A stretch of DNA of 11,359 bases from Sulfurimonas sp. (GTDB lineage: Bacteria; Campylobacterota; Campylobacteria; Campylobacterales; Sulfurimonadaceae), in contig JAGGWE010000208.1 of assembly GCA_021157665.1 (NCBI GenBank), positions 1-11,359 of the forward strand. The letters run 5' to 3'. Of this stretch, positions 1-7,369 are shown piece after piece. The notes beneath the pieces are model-generated. The model did not search any database. It saw only the letters and a program-made list of their open reading frames with translations, and was not told where the DNA came from. The number at the start of each line of letters is the position of its first letter. Positions within the stretch are counted from its first letter, which is position 1. Made by a program: the position numbers and the translations under genes.

Positions 1-812
1 AATGTCACAACACTTCTGCTATTTTTATCTATAAAAAGTGGTTTTGCCCAAACTAGAAAGGTGTGTATTTTTACACTGTTTCTCATTTTAACCTTGTGTA
101 ATTCATCTTGATTAGTGAGTATATATTCCAACCATACAACACCATCCATCTCAGAACTCAACAGTCCATCTCCATCTATAAAAAAGTCACAAATACATTG
201 ATGTTTATTTTTAAACTCTTCTACACTATTAAACTCAAAAAAGTCTAATGCAGTAGTATTTGCAATATCTATCTCATCTCCATTAGTAGTAATCATAATA
301 TTTGGTGTAGATTCAAAAAGATTTTTAAGATATATTTGATTTTCTTTTAATTCATTTTTAGTATCCATTTTTCTTTGTATATAAATCATCTCTCTAAATG
401 CAAAAAACAATACTCCAAGGATTACTATTATCCAAAATCCCACATGCCAAAGTATAATTGCAAAAATATTTTTATTGGCAATTTTATTAAACGGTGCCAC
501 TGGATTCATAAGAGTAAGATTAGTTCCATCAGGCTTTTTTATATCCCTATCAGCAATATGCGCTAAATTTGGATTTGATATTGTTCGCTTATCACGAGGA
601 ACATAAACACCTCCGTGACTAGTTGACCAAAATCTAAAAGACTGATCTTTTTTAAAAGCACCTCTGGCAGTATTTTCAGCTAGAGTTCTCATATCTTTAT
701 ACTCATTTGAAATATTCCAAAATAATGAACAAAGAATTACAAGTGTCCATATACAAACAACAGCAAACACCACTTTTCTTAAATGTATATAATCAGACTC
801 TTTTGAAATCAT
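1..812 (-). CDS. Membrane sensor protein with shortened DUF3365 region and PAS-like domain (3' end outside window)
   Basis: The frame is open from an ATG at 812 to the window edge (270 codons visible; C-terminal part missing). A transmembrane helix lies at about residues 12-32. A periplasmic segment (about 33-115) carries the N-terminal signature of DUF3365/Tll0287-like sensors (HGGVYVP at 67-73, LAHIADRDI at 83-91, LTLMNP at 99-104). A second helix follows at about 116-139, then a PAS-like region from about 162. Known DUF3365 proteins have roughly 100 further residues after the LMNP motif, usually including a CxxCH haem-c site. Here LMNP runs directly into the juxtamembrane segment and no CxxCH is present, so the sensor looks internally shortened without loss of frame. 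The output domain (GGDEF, kinase or other) is beyond the window. The gene starts 52 bp after the kinase gene and probably belongs to the same operon. An in-frame stop at 828-830 excludes an earlier start. Confidence 0.75.
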   Translation of the reverse strand, partial: MISKESDYIHLRKVVFAVVCIWTLVILCSLFWNISNEYKDMRTLAENTARGAFKKDQSFRFWSTSHGGVYVPRDKRTISNPNLAHIADRDIKKPDGTNLTLMNPVAPFNKIANKNIFAIILWHVGFWIIVILGVLFFAFREMIYIQRKMDTKNELKENQIYLKNLFESTPNIMITTNGDEIDIANTTALDFFEFNSVEEFKNKHQCICDFFIDGDGLLSSEMDGVVWLEYILTNQDELHKVKMRNSVKIHTFLVWAKPLFIDKNSRSVVT

Positions 813-836
813 TAAATCTTTAAATCTTTAAATCTT
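813..836. repeat. Three tandem copies of an 8-bp unit next to a start codon
   Basis: The unit TAAATCTT occurs three times in a row (813-820, 821-828, 829-836). It is followed by a related sequence that makes a 12-bp perfect palindrome, ATCTTTAAAGAT, at 832-843. The array ends one base before the ATG of the DUF3365/PAS gene. It therefore occupies the place of its ribosome binding site; on the coding strand the units read as repeated AAGATTTA with only weak Shine-Dalgarno character. Confidence 0.85.
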
Positions 837-864
837 TAAAGATATTAAAACTAGTCATCTTAAA

Positions 865-3717
865 TCACCCTTTTTCTGATTCTGATACAGTTAAAGGGAG
901 TGATATCTCAAAACATGCTCCATCATCTTTATTTCTTAGAATTAAATAACCTTCAAGATGTTTATTTACTATAGTTCTACTCATATATAAACCTAAACCT
1001 GTTCCATTCTTTTCACCTTTAGTTGTAAAATATGGTTCAAAAATTTCATCTTTAATCTCATCTTTAACTCCACCACCATTATCACAAACAGTTACCAAAA
1101 TAGATTTACCCTCATCTTTAGTTGAAAGAAATATTTTAGCATCCTCAACACTATTTTCTAAAAGAACCTCTTTTGCATTTTTCATCAGATTTATAAGCAC
1201 CTGCATCAACTCTCTTGAGTAAGTTTTAAGTTTTATCTCTTTATCTGTATCTAAAATAACTTCAATATTATTGTTTTGTAATGATTTTCCGATAACACCT
1301 AAGGCTTCAGATATAACATCATCGAGTAATACCTCTTCAGGTATTCTCTCTGGTCTAAAAAAGTTTCTAAAATCATCTATGGTCTTAGATAATTCTTGAG
1401 TCTGTTTTATAATATCTTCTGCTCCAGTTTGTAAACTTTTTTCCTCTACAATCTCTAATTCTATATCTGCTAAAATATTATTTGCATCCATCGCAATAAC
1501 GCTGATAGGCTGTCTCCATTGATGAGCAATCATACTTATCATCTCACCCATTGCAGCATGGCGAGATTGGGCTAACATTATCTCCTCTTTATCTAAAAGC
1601 TCTTTTTCTAAGTGTTTTTTCTCTGTAATCTCAAGTTTAAAAGCGATATATCCATCAACTTTACCATTTTCATCAAAAGATGGGATTATGGTTGAGTCTT
1701 CCCAAAATATAGAACCATCTTTTGCAATATTTTTAACATCAGCAGTCCATACATTTCCACTGCTAATCTCTTCCCACATTTTAGTATATACCTCTTCACT
1801 GGTATAGCCTGATTTAAAAATTCTTGGATTTTTACCCCGTAGTTCTTCTAAAGTATAACCACTCACTTTAGTGTAGTTTGGATTTACATATTCTATATCA
1901 CCATTTATATCCGTCATCATGATTGAAACAGGACTTTTATCAAGTGCTGATTTAAGCTTAGACACTTCATGTTGGTCTTTAAACTCTTTTGTGATATCAA
2001 AATAGATGGAGCCCATATGTGTCTCTCCATTCTTTCCAATACAAAACGACATAACACGAAAAACATTACTTTTACCGTTATTTTCAAAATCAAAAACCTC
2101 TTCGGCAAATCCATCTTTTTTTGCTATTTCGTTTAGTTTATATAACTCTTGTACATATTTCTCCCCGAGCAGATCAAATGCATCTAATCCGACAATACTC
2201 TCTTTGTGAAAAAAACCTGCTGCTAAACTATTAGCATAAATAATACGGTTATCTTTATTTTTCATCGTAACATATGCAGGAATATTTTCCATAAAACTCT
2301 CAAACTGTTTTTGCGATGCACGAAGCTTATCTTCAAGCTCTTTTTGTTTAGTGATATCTGCATGAAAACCAACCATTCTAACAGCTTTACCATCTTCATC
2401 AAACTTAGTTTGTCCACGGTCAAGTATCCATACCCAAGAACCATCTTTATGGCGGAGTCTATGAATATTTTCATAAACATCTGTTTCCCCTGCCATATTT
2501 GCTTTAAAGTCACGCTCTACAGTGGCTTTATCATCAGGATGGACATGCTCTTCCCAAGTCTCTAAAGTATTTTTAAGTTCATCATCCTCATACCCTAACA
2601 TCTTTTTCCACTGAGGAGAAAAATATATCTCACCTGTTTTTAGGTTCCAATCCCAAAGACCATCATTTGTACCATTTACTGCTATATTAAGTTGTTCACC
2701 CAACTCCTCAATCTTTTGAATTTGCTCTAAGTAAATAGCTGAGATATCATTTTGATATCTATCTATACGACGATAAACAAGCCATATAAGTATCCCAAGT
2801 ATAAACCCAAAAGAAAAAAACATAATCCATAATAAATAATTACGAAATAATCCAAAATCAGTTATATTTTGAAAAAATATTATTTTTACTGCATCTTTAT
2901 TTTGATAATCTTTTAATACAAAGGTGTATGTTCTATATTTTTTATCATCGCAAGAGATAATCATATTGTTATCTATTTTTCCAAAAATATGTAACTGCTC
3001 ATAAATTTTTTGAAGCTCTGGGGATAGTTGGGATTGAAGGCTATATCCATTTATATTCATATTATTTGAATGAGAGTAAAGAGCTAAATTTTCATCTTTA
3101 ATAAACATCATTCCATGAAACTTATTAATCTCATAAACAGAATTTAAAATAAATAGTGGATTTATTCCAAATTCAAATGCTCCAATATACTCTCTTGCGT
3201 TATCAAAAATGGGAGCTATTATCCTATACACAGTACTATATCTTCCAGTTTCATAAGCAACTAATGTTTTATGCGAAACATGTATCTCTTTTAACATAGG
3301 TCGTTCATTAGAAATCTTATCGCCAAATTTTTCTGGTTTATGCATACGAAGAAACGATGTACCATCAGCTAAATGAAACTGCATTATTTTAAGATTTGGT
3401 TCCTCAGCGACCCATAGCTCCCATTTCTTTCGAAACAGTTTATAAAGCCCATTACGGTCCCTAAGTTTTATTAGTTCACTTACATTCTCAGTCTTTATCA
3501 AACGATTGATTAAATGTTCATAATCCCTTATATAGCGGTTTACAACATACTTTATACTTAAGTTTATTTGTTCTTGATACTCTCGTTGTTTTTCATTTGC
3601 ACGAGAGCTTTGCATAAATGATGTTGCTGTTATAATAATTAAACTCAAACTAACCATTGCAAGAGCAATATAGATGGTTACATTTTTACGAAGTTTTTCA
3701 ATATTTAATCTTCTCAT
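865..3717 (-). CDS. Membrane-bound hybrid-free sensor histidine kinase: Cache-like - PAS x3 - HisKA - HATPase
   Basis: This 950-residue kinase should autophosphorylate on histidine and pass the phosphate to a separate response regulator, since it has no receiver domain. In order: helix at about 13-34; extracytoplasmic Cache-like domain at about 40-290 (FHLADGTSFLRMHKPEKFGD near 114-133 resembles the double-Cache_3 type of sensors); helix at about 294-316; PAS1 at about 343-458 (PAS_3 type, GxWxW and HPDD motifs); PAS2 at about 468-578; PAS3 at about 586-700. The H-box AHQWRQP has the phospho-acceptor His732. The ATPase shows N847 (NLMKNAKE), G1 box DNGGG 879-883, F box around 893-897 and G2 box GTGLGL 905-910, so all catalytic boxes look intact. 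It starts 10 bp after the diiron-protein gene, with AAGGGG overlapping that gene's stop as ribosome binding site. The obvious partner is the REC-PilZ protein two genes upstream. The ligand of the Cache domain cannot be read from the sequence. Confidence 0.93.
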   Translation of the reverse strand: MRRLNIEKLRKNVTIYIALAMVSLSLIIITATSFMQSSRANEKQREYQEQINLSIKYVVNRYIRDYEHLINRLIKTENVSELIKLRDRNGLYKLFRKKWELWVAEEPNLKIMQFHLADGTSFLRMHKPEKFGDKISNERPMLKEIHVSHKTLVAYETGRYSTVYRIIAPIFDNAREYIGAFEFGINPLFILNSVYEINKFHGMMFIKDENLALYSHSNNMNINGYSLQSQLSPELQKIYEQLHIFGKIDNNMIISCDDKKYRTYTFVLKDYQNKDAVKIIFFQNITDFGLFRNYLLWIMFFSFGFILGILIWLVYRRIDRYQNDISAIYLEQIQKIEELGEQLNIAVNGTNDGLWDWNLKTGEIYFSPQWKKMLGYEDDELKNTLETWEEHVHPDDKATVERDFKANMAGETDVYENIHRLRHKDGSWVWILDRGQTKFDEDGKAVRMVGFHADITKQKELEDKLRASQKQFESFMENIPAYVTMKNKDNRIIYANSLAAGFFHKESIVGLDAFDLLGEKYVQELYKLNEIAKKDGFAEEVFDFENNGKSNVFRVMSFCIGKNGETHMGSIYFDITKEFKDQHEVSKLKSALDKSPVSIMMTDINGDIEYVNPNYTKVSGYTLEELRGKNPRIFKSGYTSEEVYTKMWEEISSGNVWTADVKNIAKDGSIFWEDSTIIPSFDENGKVDGYIAFKLEITEKKHLEKELLDKEEIMLAQSRHAAMGEMISMIAHQWRQPISVIAMDANNILADIELEIVEEKSLQTGAEDIIKQTQELSKTIDDFRNFFRPERIPEEVLLDDVISEALGVIGKSLQNNNIEVILDTDKEIKLKTYSRELMQVLINLMKNAKEVLLENSVEDAKIFLSTKDEGKSILVTVCDNGGGVKDEIKDEIFEPYFTTKGEKNGTGLGLYMSRTIVNKHLEGYLILRNKDDGACFEISLPLTVSESEKG

Positions 3718-3727
3718 ATCTTACCCC

Positions 3728-4486
3728 TTAGTATAACTCATCCATGTAGTCACTGCCACACTTTAACTCTTTTAACCACTCTAAAAACTGTCCTGTTTTT
3801 TCATCTTCAAAAATAAGCCCATGTTGTGGTGCTATCATATCTACATCAAGTTGTTCTATCTTTGATACCCATGCTCGACAAAGCTTGTTTGAACCCATAT
3901 ATCTTTTGTGAAAACCATGTAATGCTTCTATATGTGAGTCAAAATCTTTAACATGTTTATAGTCAGTTGGGGAAGGAACTACAGCAGCTCCAATATCACC
4001 TGAAAAAACTATCTTGGATTTTGAGTCATAAAGTGAGAAATTCCCAGGGGAGTGTAAAAAATGAGCAGGAACAAACTTTAAATATTCATTTCCAAATTTT
4101 AGTTTTGCTCCATGATCTGCAAGTGAGACAACTCTACTCATCTCCGTAAAACCGTAGTGGCTCATAAATCTAATCCATATACTTGGCATAATAAATTTTG
4201 CTTTTGTACTTACAGCCCACTGAGAGATTGAACCTGAAACATCTGGGTCTTGGTGGGAAAAGAAAATAAACTTGATATTTTCTATCTCCACATGCCGAGA
4301 AACTGCATCATAAAGCTCATCAAAAATAGCCTCACTTCCTGGATCTATCAAAACTCCAGCACCATTTTGAACTATAAGATACTGATTTACAGACAGGTAA
4401 GCATCTTCGTGAGATTCATCATCAAAGGCAAACATCACACATTTATGTGTACCATCATCATATAAGATTTTTTCATTTTCAGCCAT
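3728..4486 (-). CDS. ODP-type diiron metallo-beta-lactamase-fold protein, putative O2/redox sensor
   Basis: This 252-residue cytoplasmic protein has a metallo-beta-lactamase fold like the diiron half of flavodiiron proteins, but no flavodoxin domain, so it cannot be a complete NO/O2 reductase. Candidate metal ligands in family order are H78, D80 and D82 (SHQDPDV), H145 (HSPGN), D164 (FSGD) and H222 (PQHG). Compared with the HxExDH motif of flavodiiron proteins, the Glu is an Asp and the last His is a Val (V83). This resembles the oxygen-binding diiron proteins (ODP) known from bacterial chemotaxis, which bind O2 as sensors. No signal peptide is present. Its ATG overlaps the end of the REC-PilZ gene by 8 bp with an AAAGGA ribosome binding site, and the histidine kinase follows after 10 bp, so the three are probably translated in fixed proportion. 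A sensing role rather than an enzymatic one is inferred. An ordinary hydrolase of the fold is less likely given the ligand pattern and neighbours. Confidence 0.85.
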   Translation of the reverse strand: MAENEKILYDDGTHKCVMFAFDDESHEDAYLSVNQYLIVQNGAGVLIDPGSEAIFDELYDAVSRHVEIENIKFIFFSHQDPDVSGSISQWAVSTKAKFIMPSIWIRFMSHYGFTEMSRVVSLADHGAKLKFGNEYLKFVPAHFLHSPGNFSLYDSKSKIVFSGDIGAAVVPSPTDYKHVKDFDSHIEALHGFHKRYMGSNKLCRAWVSKIEQLDVDMIAPQHGLIFEDEKTGQFLEWLKELKCGSDYMDELY

Positions 4487-5978
4487 TTTGAAGTCCTTTA
4501 AACTCTCTGATTATTGCCATTTGTCTTTTTGTGATATATTTTACAAGTTCTCTCTTTTTACTCTCTTTAAATATAAACACAACGCTAAAACTATATTTTG
4601 ATTTACTTTTTCTAAACATAGTAGCTTTTGTATTTATAATCAATGGTCTTTTATCTAGTTCTAAAACAATATCAATATTGACTTCATCACCTTTTTCTAA
4701 CCCTGCAGGGAATGCATTTAACTTTAGCTTAATAGCATTAAGTGAAATATCTTCGATACTTACATCCCCATGGAATTTATTTTGCCCTAAAAATAGCGAA
4801 ACTGTATGTTTCTCTTCTGGAACAACTCGGATTGTAGCTCTTTGTGTTGGTGAAGAGTTAGAGAACTTTAACCCTTTAAGAACCACAGTTTGATTTTCAA
4901 AACCAACTTTAACAACTTCATCACAAAATATAGCACTTGGAAATGCATCTGAAATCAGCACTGTTTGTCTCTCAAACTGAATAGCTTTTTCTTGAAGATA
5001 GCTTGTTTTTATGGTTATAAAGTCCTCACCCACCTCGGTTATCAAAGCATCATTTGTTATACTCAAACCTTTGTAATAGTTATGAACCTCTATCTTTGCA
5101 CTGTTTCTTTTTATAACTGCAAGTAGATCAAACATAGCCTTAGAATCGTGCTTTTTATCATCATTTTGTGTTTGTTTTTCATCAAATAATTTAAGAAGGT
5201 TTAACTCTGTTATGTCATCAAAAGATAAAATAGAGTGTCCTATTCTTTCAGGGATAAGTTGATATTTTAAAATTAGATGTCTAATCTCCCCTTGAGCATT
5301 TTTCATCTTTACATGAAAAAGTTTTTTCTCATTTAACTCTAAAATATCAAAACAATCTATTGTGCCATGATTATATAAAAATCCATCATGTTCTAAAAAA
5401 CTATCTCCAATATTTTTAAATCTATTTACAAAATCTTCAACATCATCAACACCAAAAAAATCTAAAAAGACATCATTTGCTAAAATAGGTTTAAAATCAT
5501 CCATCATCAAAACCATTGAACTTTGATAATTAAATACATTATTTAAGTGAGTATAAAAAAGTTTTGTCTCTCTTTCATGCTTAATCTCAACTAAAGCGTC
5601 ATATAAAATATTTGCAAGATTAGTTATATTTACTGGTTTTTTTAAGTATCTAAATATACCAAGTTCAATAGCCTTAAACAGATAATCTTTATCATCAAAG
5701 GCTGACATAATTACTATCTTGGTATCTGGTTGAATTTTTCTCACATGTGAAGCAAACTCTATCCCATCCATATTTGGCATTTTAATATCTGTTATAACTA
5801 TAGGGTAATGATATTTTTTAAACTTTTCTAACCCCTCCTTTCCATCAGAAGCAGTTTCTACTTTATCAAAAAATTTCTTTAGCAACTTACCTGCATTTAA
5901 TCTTAATGCCTTGTTATCTTCAACATAAAGAACACTAAAACCTTTTGCAAGTAACTTTAAGTTTTTTAAATCACTCAC
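4479..5978 (-). CDS. Response regulator REC - PAS-like - YcgR-N-like - PilZ
   Basis: This 499-residue cytoplasmic response regulator has a signalling rather than DNA-binding output. The receiver domain (about 13-130) has the acidic pair E20/D21, phospho-acceptor D64 (ITDIKMPNMDG), S92 in the Thr/Ser switch position and K114 (KKP). A PAS-like segment spans about 145-262 and ends in a DDITELN-type motif. Residues about 300-372 look like the beta-barrel that precedes PilZ in YcgR-type proteins. The PilZ domain (about 378-490) has the c-di-GMP motif RATIR (R380, R384) and D410-x-S412-x-x-A415, with Ala in place of the usual Gly of DxSxxG. Translation starts at a GTG (5978) behind AAAAGG; no better ATG lies nearby. 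It sits 18 bp after the EAL/HDOD gene and overlaps the diiron-protein gene by 8 bp. Phosphorylation by the kinase at 865-3717 and modulation by c-di-GMP are inferred. The target (flagellar motor, secretion or enzyme) is unknown. Confidence 0.9.
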   Translation of the reverse strand: MSDLKNLKLLAKGFSVLYVEDNKALRLNAGKLLKKFFDKVETASDGKEGLEKFKKYHYPIVITDIKMPNMDGIEFASHVRKIQPDTKIVIMSAFDDKDYLFKAIELGIFRYLKKPVNITNLANILYDALVEIKHERETKLFYTHLNNVFNYQSSMVLMMDDFKPILANDVFLDFFGVDDVEDFVNRFKNIGDSFLEHDGFLYNHGTIDCFDILELNEKKLFHVKMKNAQGEIRHLILKYQLIPERIGHSILSFDDITELNLLKLFDEKQTQNDDKKHDSKAMFDLLAVIKRNSAKIEVHNYYKGLSITNDALITEVGEDFITIKTSYLQEKAIQFERQTVLISDAFPSAIFCDEVVKVGFENQTVVLKGLKFSNSSPTQRATIRVVPEEKHTVSLFLGQNKFHGDVSIEDISLNAIKLKLNAFPAGLEKGDEVNIDIVLELDKRPLIINTKATMFRKSKSKYSFSVVFIFKESKKRELVKYITKRQMAIIREFKGLQNG

Positions 5979-5996
5979 TTAAAACCTTTTAAATAT

Positions 5997-7244
5997 TTAT
6001 TTTCCTCTTAAAGCATTCTCAAAACTATTAACCTCTTGCATACTTTTTATTATAATATCTTGGAGAGAATCTGTTGCAAGTTTGTATTTTTTACAAAAAT
6101 TATCAATTTCAACAACATTAAACTCTTCAATATCTCGAACAAGCTTATATATCAAACCAAGTGTCCCTTCATCATTTAAAAGAGCTTTTTTTGATATATC
6201 TGAAATATAAATAGACTCCAAAACCTCTTCTAATTTTACTCCAAAAACAGTATCTATCAAAGACAATACACCAACAAGATAAGCCTCACCTAGTGCATTG
6301 CTTTTTACATCTGGTTTTAAAGCTTTTAAAATTTCTTGCATAAGTTCTGTTCTATTTTTAACCATAAGCATCAAAGGGGATACTTTATCAGTATCAGAGA
6401 TTGATTTTGAGTAAATCATTAACATCAACCACTCCGAGAGAGGTTTCCTACCAACTAAGGTTAAAATATGATGAATAGATGAAATTTTATTTCTAAAATG
6501 AAAAGCACCAGAATTTATAAACTGTAAAAGATGAAGAGTTAGTGTATGATTTTTTTCAAACTCAGATGTTATCTCATCTATGTTTGTACCATCGAGCAGC
6601 ATATTATATAATCTTAAAACATTATGTTGAGAAGGGTCAAACTTTTCACTTTCAACTATCTTTGGTTTAGCAAACCAATAACCTTGATACAAATCACATT
6701 CTAAATCTTTTGCAATTTGATACTGGTATTCCTCTTCTATTTTTGTTGCAACAACTTTGACACCAGCATCTTGAAGCTCAATCACTGCATCTTTATTTTC
6801 TATACCCATATCAAGATAAATATTGATTTTAAAATATGTTAACTTATCTAATACTGCCCTATATTTCAAAACATTTTGGGTAGTCAAATCTGTGTCATTA
6901 ATGGCAAGTGAAAAGCCTTTGTCATACAGCTGACCGATTCTCTCAACAACTCTTTCCCCCATCTCAATATCATCAAACAAAGATAAAGTAAAAAAATTTG
7001 TTGGGATTGTCATAATCAAATCACTCAACAAAAATTTCTCATCAACTTTTACAAAAGATCTCTGTTTAGATACAAACTCTTTAGTTCCAAATGTATTTAA
7101 AATAGAGTTTATAACAGAAGCACTTGCATAACGATTATCTGTAAAATGTGTTCTTTTAGTCGAATCAAGATACAAAATCTCATAAGCATATAAACTTTTA
7201 TTTACATCTAAAATAGGCTGCCTAGCTAAATAAATATTACCCAT
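5997..7244 (-). CDS. YuxH-type EAL-like + HDOD signalling protein
   Basis: This 415-residue cytoplasmic protein has the two-domain layout of the YuxH family. A short EAL-like domain (about 1-200, opening with the characteristic ARQPILD at 7-13) is followed by an HDOD domain (about 205-400, with LLQFINSGAF at 239-248). EAL phosphodiesterases cleave c-di-GMP. Here the signature is EIL (E22). The DDFG metal loop is replaced by NDTD at 116-119, while the QGYWFAKP motif (187-194) survives. The domain has therefore probably lost catalysis and acts as a binding or protein-interaction module. HDOD domains are non-catalytic relatives of HD hydrolases used in signalling scaffolds. It is the first gene of the operon, with a clear -10 box and a purine-rich ribosome binding site, followed 18 bp later by the REC-PilZ regulator. 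A link to c-di-GMP is supported by the PilZ neighbour; the biochemical role is inferred. Confidence 0.9.
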   Translation of the reverse strand: MGNIYLARQPILDVNKSLYAYEILYLDSTKRTHFTDNRYASASVINSILNTFGTKEFVSKQRSFVKVDEKFLLSDLIMTIPTNFFTLSLFDDIEMGERVVERIGQLYDKGFSLAINDTDLTTQNVLKYRAVLDKLTYFKINIYLDMGIENKDAVIELQDAGVKVVATKIEEEYQYQIAKDLECDLYQGYWFAKPKIVESEKFDPSQHNVLRLYNMLLDGTNIDEITSEFEKNHTLTLHLLQFINSGAFHFRNKISSIHHILTLVGRKPLSEWLMLMIYSKSISDTDKVSPLMLMVKNRTELMQEILKALKPDVKSNALGEAYLVGVLSLIDTVFGVKLEEVLESIYISDISKKALLNDEGTLGLIYKLVRDIEEFNVVEIDNFCKKYKLATDSLQDIIIKSMQEVNSFENALRGK

Positions 7245-7248
7245 AATT

Positions 7249-7260
7249 CCCCTCTCCCCT
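7249..7260 (-). promoter_or_regulatory. Strong ribosome binding site of the signalling operon
   Basis: On the coding strand a pure G/A run, AGGGGAGAGGGG, ends four bases before the ATG at 7244. The AGGGGAG part sits about 9 bases from the start. It is the best Shine-Dalgarno match in the window and fixes the start of the EAL/HDOD gene. Confidence 0.75.
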
Positions 7261-7280
7261 AACTAATATATATACAAACT

Positions 7281-7286
7281 ATTATA
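7281..7286 (-). promoter_or_regulatory. -10 box (TATAAT) of the signalling operon promoter
   Basis: A perfect TATAAT on the minus strand lies 37 bases upstream of the ATG at 7244, in the 125-bp gap after the bax-type gene. Transcription would start near 7275, giving a leader of about 30 nt. No TTGACA-like -35 is seen at the right distance, which is normal for the housekeeping sigma factor of Campylobacterota, where upstream A/T-rich stretches substitute. Confidence 0.6.
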
Positions 7287-7315
7287 CTATCTTATTCTTT
7301 TAAACCGTAAATTTC

Positions 7316-7336
7316 TGCTCTTTTTATTATGCTCTT
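7316..7336. repeat. Direct repeat pair upstream of the signalling-operon promoter, possible operator
   Basis: TGCTCTT occurs at 7316-7322 and again at 7330-7336, 14 bp apart (AAGAGCA on the coding strand). The pair is centred about 45 and 58 bases upstream of the predicted transcription start, where activators commonly bind. No regulator can be named; a chance repeat is quite possible. Confidence 0.3.
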
Positions 7337-7369
7337 GGCATGTGGAAGTTCTTGTTGATTTATAGAATC

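Noticed and set aside
375..566. Plus-strand 63-codon frame
   Set aside because: It lies opposite the DUF3365/PAS gene, whose frame shows clear family motifs and two membrane helices; the plus-strand frame has no recognisable domain.
2006..2565. Plus-strand frames of 67 and 84 codons and minus-strand frames inside the kinase
   Set aside because: They overlap the PAS domains of a well-supported kinase and carry no motif or ribosome binding site.
3728..4486. Classical zinc beta-lactamase or glyoxalase II
   Set aside because: The HxHxDH zinc motif is absent; the HxDxD pattern, later ligands and signalling neighbours fit the diiron ODP group better.
4531..4893. Plus-strand 120-codon frame
   Set aside because: It is antisense to the PilZ domain, which has the c-di-GMP motif in its own frame; the antisense translation is low-complexity hydrophobic sequence.
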